Assembly: GCA_963737405.1 (NCBI GenBank)
Contig: CAVTSL010000012.1
Coordinates: forward strand, 248,001-312,000
Source of the DNA: JACCTU01 sp963737405
Lineage (GTDB): Bacteria > Actinomycetota > Thermoleophilia > Gaiellales > Gaiellaceae
DNA length: 64,000 bases
Direction: 5' to 3'
Position numbers and translations under genes: made by a program. Of this stretch, positions 43,092-51,354 are shown in pieces (the stretch's first letter is position 1; each line of letters starts with the position of its first letter). The notes beneath the pieces are model-generated. The model ran no database searches, was not told the origin of the DNA, and saw only the letters and a program-made list of their open reading frames with translations.

Positions 43092-44405
43092 TTGTCGAAG
43101 TGGGTTGTGTGGCTTCTCGTCGGCCTCGTGGCCGCCGCCGGCATCGGCGTCGGCATCGACCGAGCGTTCTCGGGCCGGGCGCACGAGTCGTGGCCGCCGC
43201 GGCCCTGCAGGGTGCAGGGGATCGAAGCCCGGTGCGGCACCTTCGTCGTCCCCGAGAACCGCGCGAAACCGAACGGGCGCACGATCGGGCTCCACGTGGT
43301 CGTCCTGCCCGCGCTCTCGAACCCTCCCCGGAAGGACGCGGTCACGTATCTCGCCGGGGGGCCCGGGGGAGCCGCCACCGAGGAGGCCGCCAACCTGAGC
43401 GAGCAGTTGACGAGGCTGAACATGCACCGCGACATCGTGCTCGTCGACCAGCGTGGCACCGGCCGATCGAATCCGCGCGGCGGCGACATGACCCAGTACG
43501 GGACGCGGACGGCGATGGACGACCTCGACGCGGTGCGCGCCGCGCTCGGCTACCCGCAACTCGACGTCATCGGCAGCTCCTACGGCGCGACGGCGGCACA
43601 GCTCTACCTGAAGCTCCATCCGTCCTCGGTGCGCACGCTCGTTCTCGCGGGTGCATCCGCGATCGACGTCCCCTTCTTCGGCCCGTACGCCGTCAACGCC
43701 CAACGCGCCCTCGACCAGCTCGGGAAGCTCTGCGCCTCGCAGCCCGACTGCCGGAAGGCGTTCCCGCTCTGGAAGCGCCAGTTCGGCCGGCTCGTGAAGG
43801 CATGGAACGCCCACCCGGTGCACGGCATGAGGGGCGACGACCTCGCTTCCATCGTCCATGTGATGCTGCTCGACCTGGAGAAGGCGGTCTCGATCCCGCT
43901 CGTCGTCAGCCGCGCCGCAGCGGGCGACTACACGCCGCTCGAGGAACACGGCCCAGGGGATCTCGACATCGAACTCGAGCGCACGTCCTTGTCGATCTGG
44001 TGCAACGAGCCCTGGACCGGGCTCGATGCGAAAGGGCCCTGGGGCACCGACTTCGACAGCTACACGACCGCGAAGATCGCCGCGTTCCGGCAGGACTGCG
44101 CCTCCGTCCCGAAGCGCGCCGAGCCGCGCTCGCTCTGGACGCTCCCCACGCGCAGCACCGTGCCGGTGCTCGCCCTGGTGGGCGGCGCCGACCCGCAGGA
44201 CCCGGTGACGAACCTCTCGGACCTGAAGCAGCACTTCCCCGACAGCCGCACCGTGATCTTCCCGCACGTCGGGCACCAGTTCGGCATCGGCGGTTGCGCC
44301 GACGCGATGCTGGCGGACTTCGTGGAGCGCCGCACGACCGAGGGACTGGACACGACGCGCTGCGACGGCGCGGTCGTGGTGCCGCCGTTCGTACTGAGCG
44401 ACTGA
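43092..44405 (+). CDS. Alpha/beta hydrolase, TAP-like / proline iminopeptidase-like
   Basis: Exported or membrane-anchored hydrolase of 437 residues. TTG at 43092 is the best start: GGAGG lies seven bases upstream and the residues that follow form a signal anchor (KWVVWLLVGLVAAAGIGVGI). The fold shows YLAGGPGGAATEEA (oxyanion region), VLVDQRGTGRSNP, catalytic Ser in DVIGSSYGATAAQLY, Asp in VGGADPQDPVT and His in FPHVGHQFGIGG. Cysteines in the outer part suggest export. Substrates of this group are peptides or esters. It is preceded by the TetR gene with a 89-base gap; it is not clearly part of that regulon. Confidence 0.85.
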   Translation: MSKWVVWLLVGLVAAAGIGVGIDRAFSGRAHESWPPRPCRVQGIEARCGTFVVPENRAKPNGRTIGLHVVVLPALSNPPRKDAVTYLAGGPGGAATEEAANLSEQLTRLNMHRDIVLVDQRGTGRSNPRGGDMTQYGTRTAMDDLDAVRAALGYPQLDVIGSSYGATAAQLYLKLHPSSVRTLVLAGASAIDVPFFGPYAVNAQRALDQLGKLCASQPDCRKAFPLWKRQFGRLVKAWNAHPVHGMRGDDLASIVHVMLLDLEKAVSIPLVVSRAAAGDYTPLEEHGPGDLDIELERTSLSIWCNEPWTGLDAKGPWGTDFDSYTTAKIAAFRQDCASVPKRAEPRSLWTLPTRSTVPVLALVGGADPQDPVTNLSDLKQHFPDSRTVIFPHVGHQFGIGGCADAMLADFVERRTTEGLDTTRCDGAVVVPPFVLSD

Positions 44406-44409
44406 ACTG

Positions 44410-45264
44410 TCAGCTCAGCAGCGCGTAGCCCGCTGAGAGGAACGGCGTCCGGTCGACGAGCGACTTCACGCCCTCGCTCGAGTACGAGCCTTCCTCCGTG
44501 ACGACCTCGTCGATGAACTGCGACGGCGTGATGTCGAAGTTCTCGTCGTCGATGCGCGCGGGCGGGTCGATCGGCGCGAGCTTGATCACCTCGCACGCGA
44601 CGACCGTCCGGACGCCGAGCCGCGCGGCTGCTTCGGCGAGCGGTCGAGTGCCGACCTTGTTCGCGACCGAGCCGTCGTGGAAGACCGTGTCGGCGCCGAT
44701 CAGGAAGACCGACGAGCGTTCGAGGGCCTCGACCGCGTCCTCGTCGTCGACGAGATCGACGTCGAGACCGGCCGAGCGTAGATCCTGCGCGAAGGCGCGT
44801 CCTTCCTCTAGCGGGGCCGAGACCGTGCAGACGACACGCTCCGGCACGGTGTGCAGCACCGCCTCGCGAACGGTCGCCGACGCCGAGTGCGTGAGCACGA
44901 ACGCGTCCGTGAGCGTGTCGCGCAGCATGATCGCGATCGACGCGGCCGCGCGGTCGCGGCTGCCGACGAGCCCGGTCGCCTCTTCCTGCACGAGCCGTCG
45001 CAGCTCGTCGGGGTGGAGATGCGCGCCGGCCTGCGCAGATGCGAGCACGCGGCCGACCGCGCCGGCGATCGCCCCCATCGCGCGCCGGCTCGCCGCGAGC
45101 TCACGTCCCGCCGCGATGAGGTTCTCGAGCAGCTCGTCGGACGTGGCCGCCGGCTCGTTCGCGACCTCGGCCAGCGCCTCGACCGCCCGGCGGGCCATCC
45201 AGCTCCCACCGTGGTAGCGGTCGCTCCGCAGCTCTTCGACGCGTTCGGCCAGGACAGTCGCCAT
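44410..45264 (-). CDS. eIF2B alpha-like / ribose-1,5-bisphosphate isomerase-like protein
   Basis: Protein of 284 residues (ATG at 45264; an in-frame start 20 codons earlier lacks homology). N-terminal helical part with DRYHGGSWMARRAVEALAEV, then the Rossmann-like part FVLTHSASATVREAVLH, FLIGADTVFHDGSVANKVGT and VACEVIKLAP. These are hallmarks of the eIF2B alpha/R15P isomerase/MtnA superfamily. In bacteria and archaea such proteins isomerise sugar phosphates or act as regulatory subunits; which applies here is open. A terminator hairpin separates it from the repeat-protein gene upstream. Confidence 0.75.
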   Translation of the reverse strand: MATVLAERVEELRSDRYHGGSWMARRAVEALAEVANEPAATSDELLENLIAAGRELAASRRAMGAIAGAVGRVLASAQAGAHLHPDELRRLVQEEATGLVGSRDRAAASIAIMLRDTLTDAFVLTHSASATVREAVLHTVPERVVCTVSAPLEEGRAFAQDLRSAGLDVDLVDDEDAVEALERSSVFLIGADTVFHDGSVANKVGTRPLAEAAARLGVRTVVACEVIKLAPIDPPARIDDENFDITPSQFIDEVVTEEGSYSSEGVKSLVDRTPFLSAGYALLS

Positions 45265-45279
45265 CCCGGGGGATTCTAT

Positions 45280-45315
45280 GACGAGGGGCCGGCCCGGCAG
45301 CTCCGGCCCCTCGTC
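45280..45315 (-). terminator. Strong hairpin after the repeat-protein gene
   Basis: GACGAGGGGCCGG (45280-45292) and CCGGCCCCTCGTC (45303-45315) are exact inverted copies with a 10-base loop, ten bases after the repeat-protein stop. Confidence 0.6.
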
Positions 45316-45324
45316 ACGGCTCAA

Positions 45325-46398
45325 TCAAGCCGGATGCGCCGCCTTCTGCCGTCTTGCCGCGAAGCCCGCGGCGGTGATCAGCAGTCCGAGCCCGGCGATG
45401 CCGGCGCCGACGGCTGCCGCCGTCGAGGCGTCGATCGTCGGGGCGTCGATGGCGAATCCGCCGTCGTCGGTCGCGGCCACGGGGGCGATCCCGCGGGCCG
45501 CCAGCGTGGCCTCGTCGTGCGATGCGGCGAGGTGGCCCGCGTCGATGCCGCGGGCTGCCAACGTCGCCTCGTCGGGAGTCGCCGGCAGCGAGCCGGGGTC
45601 GATCCCGCGGGAGGCGAGCGTCGCCTCGTCGTGCGAGGCGGCCAGGGTGCCGGCGTCGATGCCGCGTGCGGCCAGCGTCGCCTCGTCGTGCGAGGCAGCC
45701 GTCCCGGCCTCGATGCCGCGTGCGGCCAGCGTCGCCTCGTCGTGCGAAGCCGCCAGCGTGCCGGCGTCGATGCCGCGAGCGGCCAGCGTCGCCTCGTCGT
45801 GCGAAGCCGCCAGCGTCCCGGCGTCGATCCCACGGGCAGCCAGCGTCGCCTCGTCGTTCGCGGCGGACGTCTGGATGCCACGGGCCGCGAGGCCGGCCTC
45901 GTCGTGGCTCGCGACGAGCGGGGTCGCCGCGATCCCGCGCGCGGTCAGCCCTGCCTCGTCGTGCACCGCCACGTACGAGGGTGTGATCCCTGTAGCCGGC
46001 CCCGCCTCGTTGTGCGCCGCAGCGGCGACCGAGGCACCGCTCCCGGCCGCGGCGGCTGCCGCCACGGTCAGGATCAGGGCCTTCTCGCGGAAGCCATGCG
46101 CATCGACTTCCGGGTCGAGCAGGATCGACTGGAGCTCGTCCTGGTCGAAGGCGAGCGTGATGGCAGGGCCCGTCGTCTCCGCCAGCAGCTGCTCGAGGTC
46201 GTCCTTGGTCCACGTGATGCTGACGTCGCGGCTCTCGCCCTTCGCATCACCGTCCAGGCCCCGCACCTCGAGAAACAGCTCCGCAGGCTCCTCGAAACCG
46301 AGCGCCGCCTCGAAATCCGCACGAGGGATCGTGGCTGTGACGCTCTCGGGGAAGTCGCGGATGTGGACGAGCTCAGCCTTCGTGCTCGTCATCTCCAT
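45325..46398 (-). CDS. Two-helix membrane protein with ten HDEATLAARGI repeats
   Basis: Protein of 357 residues with no recognised family. Residues 1-105 are an acidic, probably folded cytoplasmic domain (VHIRDFPESVTATIPRADF, EEPAELFLEVRGL, DVSITWTKDDLEQLLAETTG). A hydrophobic Ala-rich segment (about 107-128) is followed by ten tandem repeats (129-310), mostly 19 residues with consensus HDEATLAARGIDAGTLAAS. A second helix (about 325-347, AGIAGLGLLITAAGF) and the basic tail ARRQKAAHPA end the chain. The predicted topology puts the repeats outside and both ends inside. Start ATG has AAAGGAG five bases upstream, and a strong promoter is present. Upstream on the same strand is a cNMP-binding protein gene. 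Adhesive, scaffolding or cell-surface sensing roles are possible; none is shown. Confidence 0.75.
   Translation of the reverse strand: MEMTSTKAELVHIRDFPESVTATIPRADFEAALGFEEPAELFLEVRGLDGDAKGESRDVSITWTKDDLEQLLAETTGPAITLAFDQDELQSILLDPEVDAHGFREKALILTVAAAAAAGSGASVAAAAHNEAGPATGITPSYVAVHDEAGLTARGIAATPLVASHDEAGLAARGIQTSAANDEATLAARGIDAGTLAASHDEATLAARGIDAGTLAASHDEATLAARGIEAGTAASHDEATLAARGIDAGTLAASHDEATLASRGIDPGSLPATPDEATLAARGIDAGHLAASHDEATLAARGIAPVAATDDGGFAIDAPTIDASTAAAVGAGIAGLGLLITAAGFAARRQKAAHPA
45469..46014 (-). repeat. Ten-copy tandem repeat, period about 57 bases
   Basis: Coding repeats of 17, 19, 16, 19, 19, 18, 19, 19, 19 and 17 codons. The central copies are nearly identical at DNA level; the first three and the last diverge. 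Copy sizes differ by whole codons, as expected from expansion and contraction under coding constraint. Confidence 0.9.
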
Positions 46399-46488
46399 AT
46401 GGACTCCTTTCGTGCATGCGCCCAGGGTTGGGCGGCACGCTTACAAGACGGGCAACGAGGTCGTTCTCTTCCTGTTCACCCGAAATCG

Positions 46489-46517
46489 ATTGTCCCACCA
46501 CGGCGCGCCGCTGACAA
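46489..46517 (-). promoter_or_regulatory. Promoter of repeat-protein gene, with dyad
   Basis: TTGTCA (46517-46512), 17-base spacer, GACAAT (46494-46489). The two hexamers are part of an inverted repeat, ATTGTC and GACAAT, so a dimeric regulator could cover the whole promoter. An untranslated leader of about 80 bases follows. Confidence 0.6.
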
Positions 46518-46532
46518 TGGCGCGGGGCCGGG

Positions 46533-47522
46533 TCACTCCTCTTCGCGGCGGCGGGTGAGCGCGAGCTCGGTGAGCTCGTACTTGCTGATCTGCTCGGGCT
46601 CGAGGACCGCGAGCCGGCACGGTGTGACCGCACGAAGGGTCGCGGTGCGCGTCCCTCCCTCGAGCGCGGCGCGCTCGCCGAGCATCGCGCCGGGCCCGAC
46701 TTGCGCGACGATCGCGCCGTCGACCTCGACGTCGAGCACCCCGTCGAGCAGAAGAAAGAGGTCGTCCTCCTGCGCTCCCTGCTCGACGAGCGTCTCGCCG
46801 GGCTCGAGCCTGCGACGCGCGAGCTTCTTGAGCTCCATGACCGAGCGCGAGAGGTCGCGCTCGAGCTCGGTCTCGACGGCGGTCACGAATGCGGGCGTGT
46901 CCTCCCCGCCCCACGGCGTGTTCTCGCCGTACGACTCGCGGTACCACTTCTCGAAGTCGATCGTCCCGGACTTCTCGATCAGGTTCCCCTCGTCGTCGTA
47001 GATCCAGTGGCGCGGGAACGGGCTCGCGCCGATGAGCGAGCCCTTCGCGCGGCCGTCGGCGTAGACGATCAGCTGCAGCGTCGTCCAGGCGGAGGCCGAC
47101 GCGAGCTGGACGTACGGCTTGCCGCGGACCCGACGCGGTGCCGGAAGCCCCATGCGTCCGCCGGCGGTCTGCACGAAGCGCGCCCAGCCTGGACCGATCT
47201 CCGGCTCGGGCTGGATGAGCGGGAACCCGACGGCGGGAAACGCGAGCCGGCCCGGGCCGACCTTCAGCTTCGTCACGCCGAGGAGCGCGCGGCCGTCGTG
47301 CCCTGCGTCGACGATCTCGCCGTTCTTGACCTCGATCCAGCCGCGGAGCTCGTTCGCCTCGCGGAACGCGTCGGCGTCGCGCAGCTTGTCGAGGTTCTGG
47401 ATCCGGTCGGGCGGCGGCTCGTCGTAGCGAGCGACCCCGAGCTCGAACGGCAGCTTCGGCATGCCCTCGATCGCCTCGGACGGGATCCACGTGACGGCGG
47501 TCACGGAGGACTCGATGCGCAT
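46533..47522 (-). CDS. Cyclic-nucleotide-binding-domain protein
   Basis: Protein of 329 residues. The first ~205 residues form an unrecognised domain (PFELGVARYDEPPPDRIQNL, LGVTKLKVGPGRLAFPAVGF, PFPRHWIYDDEGNLIEKSGT). The C-terminal ~110 residues are a Crp-type cNMP-binding fold (RLEPGETLVEQGAQEDDLFL, LDGVLDVEVDGAIVAQVGPG, LGERAALEGGTRTATLRAV), with Glu in GERAAL and Arg in TRTATL at the phosphate-binding cassette. No DNA-binding helix-turn-helix is present, so it is a cNMP-controlled effector rather than a transcription factor. Three class III cyclase-like proteins are encoded in the same window. Confidence 0.8.
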   Translation of the reverse strand: MRIESSVTAVTWIPSEAIEGMPKLPFELGVARYDEPPPDRIQNLDKLRDADAFREANELRGWIEVKNGEIVDAGHDGRALLGVTKLKVGPGRLAFPAVGFPLIQPEPEIGPGWARFVQTAGGRMGLPAPRRVRGKPYVQLASASAWTTLQLIVYADGRAKGSLIGASPFPRHWIYDDEGNLIEKSGTIDFEKWYRESYGENTPWGGEDTPAFVTAVETELERDLSRSVMELKKLARRRLEPGETLVEQGAQEDDLFLLLDGVLDVEVDGAIVAQVGPGAMLGERAALEGGTRTATLRAVTPCRLAVLEPEQISKYELTELALTRRREEE

Positions 47523-47531
47523 GGTTCGACC

Positions 47532-48407
47532 CTAACGGGTCGAGTCGGCGCGGCCTAGCGGCGGCCCGGCGGGCCACGGCCCGACGTACCAGCGCGAGCA
47601 CCATGCCCCTCGCGTCGCGTACGCCCGCCAGCCCTCGCGGTCGAGCCACTCGAGGAGGCCGGCGAGCGCCCGCTCGGCCTCGGGCGTCCGCTCCGGAGGC
47701 GAGGTGCGTGCGCGGAAGAACTCGGAGCTCGCGATGACCGCCGAGCCGTCGACCTCCCACAGGCGCGCCAGGAACTGGCCCTTGAGGTAGCCGCGCCAGA
47801 ACGTGATCTCGCAGAAGACCTCGCCCGGGCCGGGCGGGGTGTCGTCGTAGTCCTCGACGAGGACGACCGGCGGAGGAGGCGGCGGCGGCGGCGCGGCCGC
47901 CTGCTCGCGAGGGAGCGCCGCGGCGACCTGCTGGACGCGATCGACCACGCGGAGCGCGACCTGCCGGAAGTCCGGCGTCCGAACGCTCGGCAGCGCTCGT
48001 GGGCCGGCGAGCGCCGCGACCGGCGCGCTCACCGCCGACACGATCGTGTCGCGTGCCCTGATCGCGAGCGCGAGCCCGCCGGCCAGCACCGCGACGAAGA
48101 GGAACGGCAGGCCGCGCGAGAGATCGAGTCCGCGGCCCTCGGGCTTGACGACCTCGATCGGCGGAGCGCGCCGCGGCTCCCAGGGCGAGGCGCCCGGGTG
48201 CATCCTCACCCAGCCCCGGTAGCTCTCGTCGTGGCGCTCGAGCCAGCCTGCGAACTCGGCCTTCGAGGTGAAGACGCGACCGGCCCAGAGGATCGACTGC
48301 GGGTACATCGCCTGCGCCGGAGCCGGCTCAGGCATCAGCGACGTGGCGACGTGCACGAACGCAAGCGCCGCGAGCGGGACCACCACGAGGGCGGCGAGCC
48401 CTTTCAT
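47532..48407 (-). CDS. Hypothetical membrane protein with proline-rich linker
   Basis: Protein of 291 residues with an N-terminal helix (LAALVVVPLAALAFVHVA), a short outer domain (YPQSILWAGRVFTSKAEFAG, WLERHDESYRGWVRMHPGAS), a second helix near 103-118, a run of eight or more prolines, and a C-terminal cytoplasmic domain with CEITFWRGYLKGQFLARLWE and WLDREGWRAYATRG. No family recognised. The stop is ten bases before the start of the cNMP-binding gene on the same strand, so the two are likely cotranscribed. Confidence 0.6.
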   Translation of the reverse strand: MKGLAALVVVPLAALAFVHVATSLMPEPAPAQAMYPQSILWAGRVFTSKAEFAGWLERHDESYRGWVRMHPGASPWEPRRAPPIEVVKPEGRGLDLSRGLPFLFVAVLAGGLALAIRARDTIVSAVSAPVAALAGPRALPSVRTPDFRQVALRVVDRVQQVAAALPREQAAAPPPPPPPPVVLVEDYDDTPPGPGEVFCEITFWRGYLKGQFLARLWEVDGSAVIASSEFFRARTSPPERTPEAERALAGLLEWLDREGWRAYATRGAWCSRWYVGPWPAGPPLGRADSTR

Positions 48408-48475
48408 CGCACGAGTCTTGCGCGCGCGACGTCACGCACCACCGCCAGGGCGGGTGGGCGCCTCAGGACCTTCTT

Positions 48476-50806
48476 CTAGGTCGCGTCGGCGATGTCGCGG
48501 CTGCGCGTGAACGTCCGCGTCGGCGCGACGGTCGGCAGCTCGAAGTAGAACGCGGAGCCCTTGCTGTCGCGCGACTCGACCCAGATCCGCCCGCCCATGC
48601 GCTCGACGAGCTCGCTGCAGATGTAGAGCCCGAGCCCGGTGCCGCCGATGCCGCGGGTCATGTCGGGATCGAGGCGGTAGAACTTCTGGAAGATCCGCGG
48701 CTGCTCGTCGGTCGGGATCCCGAGACCCTCGTCGAGCACGCGGAAGACGACGGCGCCGTCTTCGGCCTCCACGCCGAGCTCGATCCGGCCGCCGTCGGGC
48801 GAGTACTTGATCGCGTTCTCGACGAGGTTGATCAGCACCTGGCGCACGCGGTCCTTGTCGGCGGCGACCAGCGGGACGCCGTTCGGGTCGGTCACGTGGA
48901 ACGAGATGTGCGGCGGCGCGTGCGTGCGTGCGGCCTCCGCGACGCGCTCGAGCAGCTCGCCGCCGTCGAACGGCTCGGTGAGGATGTCGAGCCGCCCGAC
49001 GTCGAGCTGGTTCGCGAGCAGGATCTGGTTCACGATCCGCCCGAGCCGGTCCGACTCCTCGACGATCAGCGAGATGAAGCGCTCGCGTCCCGCCTCGTCG
49101 AGCGCGAAGTCGTGGCGGCGGAGCGTCTGCGCCGCGCCGTACACCGCCGCGAGCGGCGTGCGCAGCTCGTGCGACGCGGTCGCGATGAACTCCGCCTGGA
49201 GCTCGTCGAGCCGGTGGCCCTCGGTGATGTCGCGGAACGCGTAGACCGTGCCGCCGAAGAACGCGACGCCGGAGATCGAGATCCAGCGCTCGCCCTGCTC
49301 GGTGTCGAGCGGCAGCGCCTGCGCCTGCGTCGACTCGCCGGCCGCGGCCATCGGCACCTTCTCGGACAGCTGGTCCCACGAGGCGATCGCCTCGACGGCG
49401 AGGCGACCGAGCACCGATTCGGAGGAGAGGCCGGTGATCGCCTCGGCCATCGGGTTCCAGAGCCTGATCACCCCTGCGCGGTCGAGCAGGAAGACGCCGT
49501 CGCCGACGTACGTCAGCACGCGCGTCGCCTCGGCGCGCGCCTCGACCTCGTCGTGCAGGCGCGCGGTGTCGATCGCGAGCGCGGCCATCCCGGCGAGCGC
49601 ACGCGCCCACGAGAGGTCGTCGGACGTGAACGTGCGGCGCCGGCCGCCTGCGCGCAGCGTCAGCAGGCCGAGCGCGCGGCCGCCGTGCGAGACGAGCGGG
49701 ACGGCGATGCGCGCGTCGCTCAGCACGGGACGCTGTTCCTTGACGACGTCGAGCACGTCCTGCTCCGGCTCGGGTGCGGGCTCCGGCAGCACGTTCGAGC
49801 CCTCGGCGCGTTCGACCGCGAGTCGGGTCAGCGAGCCGTCCTCCTCGAGCAGGTCGACGACGCACCAGTCGGCGAGCTCGCGCGCGGCGAGCGCGGCGAC
49901 CTCGCGGATCGTCGAGCGGTAGTCGAGCGATGCGGCGAGGAACGCCGCGGCCTGCGCGACGACGTCGACCTTGCGCTGCCGGTCGATCGCCACCGCAGCG
50001 GCCGTCGCCTCGGCGGCGCGGAGCTGCTTGCGGTCCTCGTCCGCCCGGTGCCGCTCGGAGATGTCGAGCAGGTAGCCCTGCACGCCGATCGGCTCGCCGG
50101 CGGCGTCGCGGACGGTCGCGGCGGAGTCGCGGACCCAGACGACCCGCCCGTCGCGCGCGAGGAGCCGGTACTCGGACTGCCGCGCGCCGGCGTCCGGCCG
50201 CTGCGCCAGCTCGGCCGCGACGCGTTCCTGGTCCTCGGGGTGAACGAGGCGGAGGAACAAGGCCGGCTCGCGCAGCCACTCGTCGGCCGAGTAGCCGAGC
50301 AGGCGGTCGAGCTGCGGGCTGACGGCGAGGGGCGCCGCGTTCTCGGCAGCCGAGAGAAGGTAGGTCACGACCGGGAGGTGCTCGGTGAGCGCGCGGTACT
50401 TCGCCGCCTCGTGCGCGCGCCGCTCCTCCGTTGCCGCGGCGACGACGCGCGAGCGCGTGCCGAGCCACCCGGCGACCCCGCCGGCGGCAAGCCACGCAGG
50501 GAGCGCGATCAGGGTCGTCGTCGACTGGTCGAAGAGCCCGAACTGCAGCGCGAAGCCGGCGGCCGCCGCAACCAGCCCGGCGACGAGGCCTCCGAACGCA
50601 CCCGCGACGACGGCGATCAGGACGCCGATCGCCACGAGCACGGCGGGCTCGTCCCAGTTCCGAAGCGGGATGAAGACCGCCGCGTCGAGGGCGAGCGCGA
50701 GAACGATCGCGACCGCCGCACGGGTGCGCGGCCGCGCGAGGCGCGTGACGAGGGCTGTGCGCGCGCTGCTGGCGGTCCCTGGGTACACCACCGTCTCCCC
50801 GATCAT
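48476..50806 (-). CDS. PAS-GAF-PAS sensor histidine kinase (orphan)
   Basis: Sensor kinase of 776 residues. About four N-terminal membrane helices (30-120) precede a PAS domain (YRALTEHLPVVTYLLSAAEN), a GAF domain (IREVAALAARELADWCVVDL), a second PAS (VLTYVGDGVFLLDRAGVIRL), then HisKA (ATASHELRTPLAAVYGAAQT) and HATPase_c (NLVENAIKYSPDGGRIELG, GGTGLGLYICSELVERMGG). All kinase motifs are intact. No response regulator is adjacent. Strong core similarity to the kinase at 3.5-4.9 kb suggests a shared family, differing in input domains. Confidence 0.9.
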   Translation of the reverse strand: MIGETVVYPGTASSARTALVTRLARPRTRAAVAIVLALALDAAVFIPLRNWDEPAVLVAIGVLIAVVAGAFGGLVAGLVAAAAGFALQFGLFDQSTTTLIALPAWLAAGGVAGWLGTRSRVVAAATEERRAHEAAKYRALTEHLPVVTYLLSAAENAAPLAVSPQLDRLLGYSADEWLREPALFLRLVHPEDQERVAAELAQRPDAGARQSEYRLLARDGRVVWVRDSAATVRDAAGEPIGVQGYLLDISERHRADEDRKQLRAAEATAAAVAIDRQRKVDVVAQAAAFLAASLDYRSTIREVAALAARELADWCVVDLLEEDGSLTRLAVERAEGSNVLPEPAPEPEQDVLDVVKEQRPVLSDARIAVPLVSHGGRALGLLTLRAGGRRRTFTSDDLSWARALAGMAALAIDTARLHDEVEARAEATRVLTYVGDGVFLLDRAGVIRLWNPMAEAITGLSSESVLGRLAVEAIASWDQLSEKVPMAAAGESTQAQALPLDTEQGERWISISGVAFFGGTVYAFRDITEGHRLDELQAEFIATASHELRTPLAAVYGAAQTLRRHDFALDEAGRERFISLIVEESDRLGRIVNQILLANQLDVGRLDILTEPFDGGELLERVAEAARTHAPPHISFHVTDPNGVPLVAADKDRVRQVLINLVENAIKYSPDGGRIELGVEAEDGAVVFRVLDEGLGIPTDEQPRIFQKFYRLDPDMTRGIGGTGLGLYICSELVERMGGRIWVESRDSKGSAFYFELPTVAPTRTFTRSRDIADAT

Positions 50807-50883
50807 TCGACGCTACAGGATTGCGACCTTCTGCGATCCCCGCGGGGGTACGATCGGTGGGCAAACGTCGGAAGGGGGAGCGA

Positions 50884-51354
50884 ATGGCAGTCCAGCCGAT
50901 TCCCGACGGATACAGCACCGTCACGCCGTACCTGGCGGTCGACGGGGCGAAGAAGGCGATCGAGTTCTACAAGCGCGCGTTCGGCGCCAAGGAACGGTCG
51001 ATCATGCCGGGCCCGGGTGACACGATCGGTCACGCGGAGCTCGAGATCGGCAACTCGATCGTCATGCTCTCGGATCCGTTCCCGCAGTCGTCGATCAAGC
51101 CGCCGACCGAGCTCGGCGGGACGACAGCCGGAGTCTTCCTCTACGTGGAGGACATCGACGAGGTCTTCAAGCAGGCGATCGACGCCGGCGCGACCGAGAC
51201 GATGGCGCCGGAGAACATGTTCTGGGGCGACCGGTTCGGAAGCGTCACCGATCCGTTCGGCCACTCGTGGCAGATCGCCACGCATGTCGAAGACGTCTCG
51301 CCTGAGGACATGGCCGAGCGGGCCAAGGAGGCAATGGCCTCGATGGCCGGCTAG
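50884..51354 (+). CDS. PhnB-like VOC protein
   Basis: VOC/glyoxalase-like protein of 156 residues of the PhnB group: YSTVTPYLAVDGAKKAIEFY, KRAFGAKERSIMPGPGDTIG, AELEIGNSIVMLSDPFP and FGSVTDPFGHSWQIATHVED. The function of the group is not settled. ATG at 50884 follows a purine-rich ribosome site (GGGGGAG). Divergent from the histidine kinase. Its TAG shares CTAG (51351-51354) with the convergent gene. Confidence 0.85.
   Translation: MAVQPIPDGYSTVTPYLAVDGAKKAIEFYKRAFGAKERSIMPGPGDTIGHAELEIGNSIVMLSDPFPQSSIKPPTELGGTTAGVFLYVEDIDEVFKQAIDAGATETMAPENMFWGDRFGSVTDPFGHSWQIATHVEDVSPEDMAERAKEAMASMAG

Noticed and set aside
45469..46014. Regular 57-base repeats considered as a CRISPR array or noncoding satellite
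   Set aside because: Units are contiguous without unique spacers, lengths vary by whole codons, and they lie in one open frame with start, ribosome site and membrane helices.
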